Notes under the pieces: generated by a model
The model's database searches: none
What the model saw: the letters and a program-made list of their open reading frames with translations, nothing else
What the model was told of the DNA's origin: nothing
Part shown: piece by piece, positions 5,307 through 11,096 of the stretch
Layout of the letters: each line of letters begins with the position of its first letter
Numbering within the stretch: the stretch's first letter is position 1
Program-made: the position numbers and the translations under genes
NCBI GenBank assembly: GCA_030596465.1
Contig: JAUVJW010000032.1
Span: forward strand, 1-11,096
DNA length: 11,096 bases
Reading direction: 5' to 3'
Origin: Candidatus Fermentibacteraceae bacterium
GTDB lineage: Bacteria > Fermentibacterota > Fermentibacteria > Fermentibacterales > JCC-6

Positions 5307-7799
5307 ATGCAAAGTAAAGAGAAATTTGACACATTCCTGCCTGACGAGGGTTACTGGGCAATTGTTCATCGGAAATCAGGTAACACTCTCTGTTCAAAGC
5401 AGATAACAAATATTACCACTGATGTGAATATGCAGGAAGAAACCCTGATTTCGCTTCTGATGAACACCGGAGAGGGGAGGTGGCCTGCCCTTCTCGGAGG
5501 AAAAACTTTCCGGCTGTCTGCACTCGATATTTCACCCGAGTCCAGAATTTTCACTTTAAAGCCAGCCGATTCCGACGAGATTGCAGATATGCTTGCTGAT
5601 ATTACAGGTGATGAAATGTTTGTTCTTGCCACTTCCAGGGGAAAAATACTGGCAATGTCCAAAGAGGCTGTTTCTGTCTTCCAGAGGAAAAAGGACCTTA
5701 CATCCCTGTTTGACACCTCATCCTCGTGGGCAATACAGGCGGCGGTAAAAAAATGCGTTAGTGAAGGCTTTACGCCGGGCTTTCTTGCAGGCCACAATAC
5801 AGGAGAAAACAACAGAACAAATTACACTCTTTCCATGAGAAAACTACCTTCCCCGGGGAAACTTATTTTCTGCCGGATCATTGTCCCTTCTGTAGCAGTT
5901 GTCACTCGAACTATGGATAGAAGGAGCCTGATTGGCGTACTTCTGGAGGAAAGCTTCTGCCCCGCTTTTATTATTGACTCAAAGGGAATAATTACCTCTA
6001 TGAACGAGATTGCCCGGGGAGTGTGCCAGCAGATGTGGGGAACCATTCCCACAGGATCAAGCCTCTTTGAATTCGTACACCCGGATCACCGTAAAACTGT
6101 CAAGCTGAGACACGAACAGAGAAACAAAGGTTATGCTACCACCTCAAGGTTCTCAGTAAAACTTCAACCATCACTCTCCGGTTCTGAATTCAGTATAGAC
6201 ATCTCTGTAGTTCCTGTACTTGACACAGATCAGTATGTCATTTTTGCCAGAACCAAATCCTTTACTCCGGAAAATGGAGAACAGGACAACAAAGAAACGA
6301 TACCACATGAACTGATGAAACTGCTTTCAGCAGATGATTTGTCTCAATCTGAAGTTCTTGAAACAACAGCGGAATTCCTGGGTGCGACTTCCGCTGCATT
6401 TGTTCACGAGGGGGCAGTTCTTACAGTTGGTGATTCAAGGAAACTTGTACAGATACTTGATCCGATTCAGTTGGCGGCCAGTCCATGCGGGTTTCGAGAG
6501 GATAACATTTTTCTTCACAGAATTCATTCGGGTTTCGGTATTTCCCATCTTATTTTCCAGGGGATACAACACCGACCATTAAAACCCCTCCGTCTTGCTG
6601 TTCTTCAATTCGCGTCCAGATTCTTTTCAGAACAGGAGTCAAAGACGGCCCTTAAAGCGGGACATCGTATTCTTACAACGGTAAAGACCCTGGCTGAAAG
6701 CTTTCTTAAAAAAACAGAACCACTTGAAGGACTGCTCTCAGATCTTGCAAAGGAATGTCGAGCGGAAACCGCTGTAATTTTCAAAATCAACCCCAGTGGA
6801 ACTTCTCTGAAAGGAATCGGGGCATCCGGGGTTGTGGGAATGTTACCTGAACTTCAAATTGAGGCGTTGAACACCGCGTCGTGGGCGTGTATTCGCGGGG
6901 AAACCGCATTCTTTGCCGAAACTCCGGAAGATGATCTCCGATTCTCACCCGTCTTTCCAGATTCCCGTTCGGAACTGGCTGTACCCTACTTCAACGGAAG
7001 TACTACCGACGGTGTAATACTGCTTGCATCCACTGCAACTGAAGCATTTCACTATGTTGAAACTGAGTTGATTCAGATGATGGCAATTCTTTTTACCTCC
7101 CCGGAAAATTCTAGCGAGAACAATCCTGTGGGAGATTCCTCCAGCGAATCGAACGCTCTGAAGCAAAAAATGCTGGAGTACATCATTCATAACACAACAG
7201 CACTCTATTCCGCTTCTCAAAACCGTATTGAATCTCTTAAAAAGGTAACTGATGTCAACGATGAAACCACACTGAATATCCAGTATCTCTCCGATTCTGT
7301 GATCAGGTTGGGCTTTTTCAGTAAATGGGCACTCTGGTGGTTGAAAATATCTGTATACAATGGATCCCCTGCTCACAGATGGATCGATCCTGTTCCATTA
7401 CTTGAAAAAGTATTCAATGAATTCAGGAGAGTTTCCAGCACCCGGGGCCTCAAGCTGAACTTTCATCCCCCCAGAAATGATATCGAGGTTTGTACGGACG
7501 GTTCATTTGTAAGCATGATAGCCTATTCTCTGTTGATGTGTATCGCAGATTATTGTGACGGTTGTAAAAAAGTGGATCTAACATTTGATAAGCGGGAAAA
7601 CCACTGGTCTTTCAGATTAGATACAACTGGCGGAAGTATCCCTGGAGAATGCCTCGCCGTCCACAAACAACCGGGAAAATTGAATATGGCATTTACCCTT
7701 GCATGGAGACTCACAGAAGAGCTTGGTGGTACGGTAAGCACCTTCTCCAACAAGGGAAAAACAACGCGGATTAATATAAGATTGAAGGTTAGCGGTTAA
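5307..7799 (+). CDS. PAS/GAF sensor protein with degenerate histidine-kinase-like C-terminus
   Basis: The product is a large soluble signalling protein of about 830 residues, with no membrane helix seen. Numbering below counts from an alternative TTG at 5298; the ATG at 5307 is preferred, but neither has a clear Shine-Dalgarno site. Residues about 98-200 look like a weak PAS fold. Residues 210-320 are a clearer PAS domain, with FCPAFIIDSKGIITSMNEIA at 220-239. Residues about 335-450 may be a degenerate GAF domain and 455-600 a better one (TAVIFKINPSG at 491-501; ELAVPYF at 559-565). Residues 618-833 have the layout of a dimerisation helix plus HATPase fold, ending GGTVSTFSNKGKTTRINIRL. The catalytic motifs are eroded. 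His631 is followed by Asn-Thr-Thr rather than Glu-Leu-Arg, both N-box asparagines appear replaced (Ser744, Cys748), and the GLGL motif reads NMAF (796-799). Kinase activity is doubtful. No response regulator is adjacent. Confidence 0.75.
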   Translation: MQSKEKFDTFLPDEGYWAIVHRKSGNTLCSKQITNITTDVNMQEETLISLLMNTGEGRWPALLGGKTFRLSALDISPESRIFTLKPADSDEIADMLADITGDEMFVLATSRGKILAMSKEAVSVFQRKKDLTSLFDTSSSWAIQAAVKKCVSEGFTPGFLAGHNTGENNRTNYTLSMRKLPSPGKLIFCRIIVPSVAVVTRTMDRRSLIGVLLEESFCPAFIIDSKGIITSMNEIARGVCQQMWGTIPTGSSLFEFVHPDHRKTVKLRHEQRNKGYATTSRFSVKLQPSLSGSEFSIDISVVPVLDTDQYVIFARTKSFTPENGEQDNKETIPHELMKLLSADDLSQSEVLETTAEFLGATSAAFVHEGAVLTVGDSRKLVQILDPIQLAASPCGFREDNIFLHRIHSGFGISHLIFQGIQHRPLKPLRLAVLQFASRFFSEQESKTALKAGHRILTTVKTLAESFLKKTEPLEGLLSDLAKECRAETAVIFKINPSGTSLKGIGASGVVGMLPELQIEALNTASWACIRGETAFFAETPEDDLRFSPVFPDSRSELAVPYFNGSTTDGVILLASTATEAFHYVETELIQMMAILFTSPENSSENNPVGDSSSESNALKQKMLEYIIHNTTALYSASQNRIESLKKVTDVNDETTLNIQYLSDSVIRLGFFSKWALWWLKISVYNGSPAHRWIDPVPLLEKVFNEFRRVSSTRGLKLNFHPPRNDIEVCTDGSFVSMIAYSLLMCIADYCDGCKKVDLTFDKRENHWSFRLDTTGGSIPGECLAVHKQPGKLNMAFTLAWRLTEELGGTVSTFSNKGKTTRINIRLKVSG

Positions 7800-7815
7800 T
7801 GAATCTGGAGAACCT

Positions 7816-8841
7816 GTGCTGACAAAATCGGATCTGATGTATGACCTCCCCGGAGAGCTTATCGCCCAGCATCCACCGGAGACCAGAGGAAGCTGCCGAC
7901 TGATGATACTGAACAGAAAAGAGAGATCGGTCTCCGAGGTCGAATTCAATCGTATTGCGGATTTTATCAATACAGATGACACACTGGTTCTTAACGATAC
8001 AAGGGTAATCCGCGCAAGGTTAAAGGGCAAGAGGGAGGGCACAGGTGGATCAGTCGAAATGCTTCTACTTGAGAAACTTGCCCCGCTACTCTGGAAAACT
8101 ATGGTTAGGCCCGGCCGAAGCTGCCGGGCAGGTAATGTATTCTCCTTTGATGGCAATCTGAGAGCCACAGTAAAAAAAGAACTGGGAAATGGAAGAGCTG
8201 TTGTAGAATTCTCATCGGACGGACATACTGTAAAACTGATTCACCAAACGGGAACAGTTCCAATTCCACCGTATATCAAACGACCATCAGATGAACTTGA
8301 TGATGTACGGTATCAGACCGTATTTGCCGAGAACGACGGCGCTGTTGCCGCCCCTACCGCCGGGCTTCATTTTACACCGGAAATCCTTCAGAGTATTCAG
8401 AACGCGGGTACTCCCATTAATTACCTCACTCTTCATGTTGGCCCCGGTACTTTCCAACCGCTTCGAAAAGAAATGCTTGCGGAAAACACAATGGAAGAGG
8501 AACGATACGGTGTTTCGTCAAAAACTCTCGAATCTCTGCGAAAATGCAAAAGCAGAAATGGAAGAATAATCGCCGTAGGAACCACCGTTACCAGAACACT
8601 GGAATCTATTGACATTAATTCCAGTAATGCTCTTTCCGGAAGAACATCTATCTTTATTCACCCTCCCTATCAATTCAGAAACGTGGATGTTCTTCTAACC
8701 AATTTTCATCTTCCCGGAAGTTCTCTTATTTCGCTTGTGGGCAGTTTTGCAGGACTTGACTTGATAATGGAGTCGTATAAGAAAGCAATTGAAAACAAAT
8801 TCATGTTTTACAGCTATGGTGATGCCATGCTGATTATCTGA
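7816..8841 (+). CDS. queA: S-adenosylmethionine:tRNA ribosyltransferase-isomerase
   Basis: QueA transfers the ribosyl part of S-adenosylmethionine onto 7-aminomethyl-7-deazaguanine in tRNA, forming epoxyqueuosine, the step after Tgt in queuosine synthesis. The 341-residue product is full length. Conserved motifs appear in order: YDLPGELIAQHP (9-20), LVLNDTRVIRARL (57-69), PIPPYI (149-154), AAPTAGLHFT (178-187), HVGPGTF (207-213), AVGTTVTRTLE (253-263), TNFHLPGSSL (295-304) and SYGDAMLI (333-340). The start is GTG at 7816, preceded by GGAG with a short spacer, and the N-terminus matches the family from this point. It begins 16 bases after the sensor gene and lies two genes before tgt, so pathway partners share one operon with an unrelated membrane protein between them. 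Confidence 0.97.
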   Translation: MLTKSDLMYDLPGELIAQHPPETRGSCRLMILNRKERSVSEVEFNRIADFINTDDTLVLNDTRVIRARLKGKREGTGGSVEMLLLEKLAPLLWKTMVRPGRSCRAGNVFSFDGNLRATVKKELGNGRAVVEFSSDGHTVKLIHQTGTVPIPPYIKRPSDELDDVRYQTVFAENDGAVAAPTAGLHFTPEILQSIQNAGTPINYLTLHVGPGTFQPLRKEMLAENTMEEERYGVSSKTLESLRKCKSRNGRIIAVGTTVTRTLESIDINSSNALSGRTSIFIHPPYQFRNVDVLLTNFHLPGSSLISLVGSFAGLDLIMESYKKAIENKFMFYSYGDAMLII

Positions 8842-8850
8842 GGAGCGATT

Positions 8851-10026
8851 TTGTCTTACCATACTAAAAAATCGGCAGACAACCGAAAAGTGCTGGCGCT
8901 GGCCTTACAGGAAACCCTTTTTGTTATTGCCTGGGGAGCACTGGCCGGAGCACTTTTTCTGCCACTCACCAACCTGTGGGTTTATGCAATTCTTCCGACT
9001 GCGTTGATCTCTATTAATTTTCTTGTTTCCATGGAGCTGTCCGGCGATGGCAGCCCTCTGGTTTCTCTTGGGATCAGACAACACTGCTCTAATGGAAAAA
9101 AGGTCGTAACAAGACGAGCTGTATTCTTCAGAATTCTCCTCTCCGTTATCCTCTTCCCAACCGCTCTAATTGGATACATACCTCTAATTTTCGGGAAATC
9201 CTCTCTCCCGGAACTGATTACAGGTATCCGCCTGACAGCGGTTGACAGAAGATTTGATCCCAGACATCCGGCAGTGATAGACGGCATAATTAAAAAAACT
9301 ACAATCCGCTTTAGAGCCCTTACTGCAGTTCCTCTAGTCGCTGCCGCTGTCGCTTTTATTCTGTTTCATTCGGCACCGGCCGTAATGTCTCTGCAAACTG
9401 CCGATGTACAGGACGGCCTGCCTGAACACGAACAGGAACTGCTTACACATTACCTTGAACTGACTGCCCTTCATCCTGAAGAACTCGAATACCATGTGCG
9501 GCTTGCAAGCCTGTACCACAGAAACAACATGAGGCAGGATCTCATGAATGAACTGGAATTCATTGCGAATATTGATTCCACCCACGCAATTCTTATTCTG
9601 GCAGACACCACTTCATTCGCATTCGAAATGCTGGAACCATTTCCGGAAGATTCATCCTCCGACTTGAATACCGCAACATTCGCGGAGACAACCACTGATA
9701 CATGGCCGGATTCAACAGTTGCAGACTCGACAGCCGCAGATTCAACCGCATCAGACTCCCTTGCAGTCCAGGCGGATTCCACAGAGCTGATCACAACTGC
9801 CGACAGCCTTATCAGCACCACAACCGATACCGTTTTATTCATCCCGGATACCATTCCTGAAGCACTGCCGGATGCGCCGACAGACTCGCTGCCGGTCACA
9901 CCGCCTGACACATCCCCACCTCTCCCGGAAGAGGAGCTGAACAGTACTGTAGAGGAGTCCACGCCCTCAGTAGTTGAAGAAGCAGAGGAGGAAACCGTTG
10001 AGCCGGACACCCTCATTCAACCTTAA
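8851..10026 (+). CDS. Membrane protein with RDD-like domain, TPR-like stretch and acidic Asp-Ser-Thr-rich tail
   Basis: I do not recognise a named gene for this 391-residue protein. Hydrophobic helices lie at about residues 19-39, 43-61, 92-113 and 157-178. Residues 65-130 resemble the second half of an RDD domain: a GDGSPLVSLGIR segment, a basic TRRAVFFRILL helix start and ELITGIRL, like 'LHDLLTGT'. The usual Arg-Asp-Asp signature of the first helix is not evident. Residues about 190-243 look like one or two TPR helices (HPEELEYHVRLASLYHR at 208-224). The tail from about 265 is low-complexity, acidic, rich in Asp, Ser, Thr and Pro, and contains a five-residue repeat. The start is TTG at 8851 with AGGAG five bases upstream, ten bases after queA. 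Its last 29 bases overlap tgt. The tail and TPR part are probably outside the cytoplasm if the fourth helix is an outward crossing; this is inference. The function is unknown. Confidence 0.7.
   Translation: MSYHTKKSADNRKVLALALQETLFVIAWGALAGALFLPLTNLWVYAILPTALISINFLVSMELSGDGSPLVSLGIRQHCSNGKKVVTRRAVFFRILLSVILFPTALIGYIPLIFGKSSLPELITGIRLTAVDRRFDPRHPAVIDGIIKKTTIRFRALTAVPLVAAAVAFILFHSAPAVMSLQTADVQDGLPEHEQELLTHYLELTALHPEELEYHVRLASLYHRNNMRQDLMNELEFIANIDSTHAILILADTTSFAFEMLEPFPEDSSSDLNTATFAETTTDTWPDSTVADSTAADSTASDSLAVQADSTELITTADSLISTTTDTVLFIPDTIPEALPDAPTDSLPVTPPDTSPPLPEEELNSTVEESTPSVVEEAEEETVEPDTLIQP
9709..9768 (+). repeat. In-frame 15-base tandem repeat encoding Asp-Ser-Thr-x-Ala units
   Basis: Four consecutive 15-base units encode DSTVA, DSTAA, DSTAS and DSLAV inside the tail of the membrane protein. 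The DNA copies are imperfect, mostly at third codon positions, which suggests an old repeat under protein-level selection for composition. Looser DST and TDS motifs continue downstream to about 9900. Confidence 0.7.
9986..9991 (+). promoter_or_regulatory. Shine-Dalgarno site of tgt inside the preceding gene
   Basis: A perfect AGGAGG is followed by six bases and then the TTG at 9998. It also encodes Glu-Glu residues of the membrane protein tail. It fixes the tgt start, which would otherwise be unclear because no ATG occurs at the expected N-terminus. Confidence 0.85.
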
Positions 10027-11096
10027 AAATACCAGCGGCAAAGCACGCCGGGGTACTCTTAATCTTCTTCACGGCCCGGTGGAAACTCCGGTGTTCATGC
10101 CTGTGGGAACGCAGGCCACTGTAAAAACAGTACGCAATTCTGATCTGGAAGCAGACGGATACAGCATAATTCTTGGAAATACATATCATCTTTACCTGCG
10201 TCCCGGTCTTGAAATCATAGAGCAGGCCGGCGGTCTGCATTCATTCATGAACTGGAAAGGTAACATTCTCACAGACAGTGGAGGATTTCAACTGTTCAGC
10301 CTCTCCTCCCTGCGCAAGGTAACAGAGGAAGGCTACAGTTTTCAGTCACACATTGACGGCAGCAGACACATTCTCACCCCGGAGAAGGTAATTGAAGCAC
10401 AGACCATTTTCGGCAGTGATGTGATGATGATTCTTGATGAGTGTCTGGAACAGCCAAGTGAGAAAACAAGAACTGAAGAATCTGTTGAACTGACCCTCAG
10501 ATGGGCAGAAAGGGCTAGAAAAATCCATCCGGTAAACGGGCAGGCCATGTTCGGAATTGTTCAGGGCGGCGGTTTTTCTGAACTCAGAGAATACTGCGCC
10601 GACCGACTCGTGGAAATGGATTTTGATGGCTATGCCATTGGCGGAGTTGCTGTTGGTGAGGAAAGACCAATGATGGAACTGGCGGTAAAGAGCTGCATAG
10701 ATCGCCTTCCGGAAAACAAACCCAGATACCTTATGGGAGTTGGTAAGCCCAAAGACTTGATCGATTTTGTGGGAATGGGTATTGACATGTTCGACTGTGT
10801 CGTGCCCACCCGAAACGCCCGTGGAGCCTGTTTCTTCATTCCAGACGGCAAGCTCAACATTCGTAACGCAAAACATCGGGATGATTTCAGGCCGGTGCAG
10901 GAAGACTGTGACTGCTATGTCTGCAAAAACCATACCCGAGCATACATGCACCATCTTTTCAAAGCAAAGGAATGGCTTGCCCCCATTTACGCTACTCTTC
11001 ATAATCTCAGATACTTCGCCCGCCTCATGGAGCAGCTCAGGGAGGCAATAGCAGAAGACAGATTCGAATCCACTTCCCGTGATCTGTTAAACAGAA
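9998..11096 (+). CDS. tgt: tRNA-guanine transglycosylase (C-terminus beyond right edge)
   Basis: Tgt exchanges guanine 34 of GUN-anticodon tRNAs for preQ1, the insertion step of queuosine synthesis. The window holds 366 codons, which is nearly the whole enzyme. FMPVGTQATVK is at 33-43. The active-site TDSGGFQ has Asp93, and MFDCVVPTRNARG has the nucleophile Asp266. GGVAVGE (215-221) carries Val219, the bacterial residue fitting preQ1 rather than queuine, as in the well-studied bacterial enzymes. The zinc site is complete: Cys304, Cys306 and Cys309 in CDCYVC, and His335 in TLHNLRY. The TTG start at 9998 has an AGGAGG six bases upstream and gives the family N-terminus (FNLKNTSGKARRG). It overlaps the preceding gene by 29 bases, suggesting coupled translation. 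All key residues are present, so the enzyme should be active. Confidence 0.97.
   Translation, partial: MSRTPSFNLKNTSGKARRGTLNLLHGPVETPVFMPVGTQATVKTVRNSDLEADGYSIILGNTYHLYLRPGLEIIEQAGGLHSFMNWKGNILTDSGGFQLFSLSSLRKVTEEGYSFQSHIDGSRHILTPEKVIEAQTIFGSDVMMILDECLEQPSEKTRTEESVELTLRWAERARKIHPVNGQAMFGIVQGGGFSELREYCADRLVEMDFDGYAIGGVAVGEERPMMELAVKSCIDRLPENKPRYLMGVGKPKDLIDFVGMGIDMFDCVVPTRNARGACFFIPDGKLNIRNAKHRDDFRPVQEDCDCYVCKNHTRAYMHHLFKAKEWLAPIYATLHNLRYFARLMEQLREAIAEDRFESTSRDLLNR

Noticed and set aside
5210..5332. N-terminal extension of the PTS IIA protein to an ATG at 5332
   Set aside because: It has no Shine-Dalgarno site, resembles nothing in the family, covers the likely promoters and overlaps the divergent gene. 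The TTG at 5209 has an ideal site.
8109..8129. Perfect inverted repeat GCCCGGC with a 7-base loop, resembling a terminator stem
   Set aside because: It lies in the middle of queA, has no following T run, and encodes residues within a conserved part of the protein. It is probably incidental.
9471..10016. Long minus-strand open frame of about 180 codons, rich in Ser and Val
   Set aside because: It is the antisense of the Asp-Ser-Thr repeat tail. The low-complexity codons leave the opposite strand open, and the translated product is itself only low-complexity.
10346..11002. Minus-strand open frame of 218 codons
   Set aside because: It lies fully antisense to tgt, which has every catalytic and zinc residue in place, and the product has no recognisable domain.

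Overview
This window holds eight protein genes in two divergent blocks that meet at a short promoter region near 5210-5306. No RNA gene, CRISPR array, insertion sequence or gene-free stretch longer than about 100 bases was seen. The organism is a bacterium: it has a CarD-type RNA polymerase regulator, a PTS IIA domain protein, a bacterial queuosine pathway, strong GGAGG Shine-Dalgarno sites, and gene starts that often use TTG or GTG. GC content is moderate by eye. The lineage cannot be fixed from this sequence. The mix of housekeeping genes with divergent multidomain signalling proteins would suit an uncultivated Gram-negative group, but that is only an impression.

Left block, minus strand, read from 5209 down to 1. 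A PtsN-like PTS IIA protein is followed with no gap by a small C4 zinc-ribbon protein, then guaB (IMP dehydrogenase). Next is a membrane protein with a Ser/Thr kinase-like domain that has lost its catalytic residues and an extracytoplasmic part resembling LytR_C. A consensus sigma-70 promoter, whose -35 hexamer contains the stop codon of that membrane protein, then drives carD and hflX. hflX runs off the left edge and overlaps the carD stop as TGATG.

Right block, plus strand, from about 5307 to the end. A large PAS/GAF sensor has a C-terminus that resembles a histidine kinase but lacks the conserved ATP-binding residues. It is followed after 16 bases by queA, then a membrane protein with an RDD-like domain, one TPR-like stretch and an acidic Asp-Ser-Thr-rich tail, then tgt, which runs off the right edge. 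QueA and Tgt act in queuosine modification of tRNA. tgt starts at a TTG inside the membrane protein gene, with an excellent Shine-Dalgarno site inside that gene.

Most genes are ordinary housekeeping. The least ordinary content is the two apparently inactive kinase-like proteins, one on each side of the divergent promoter region, and the uncharacterised membrane protein placed between queA and tgt. I see no clear evidence of a complete new system such as a defence island.
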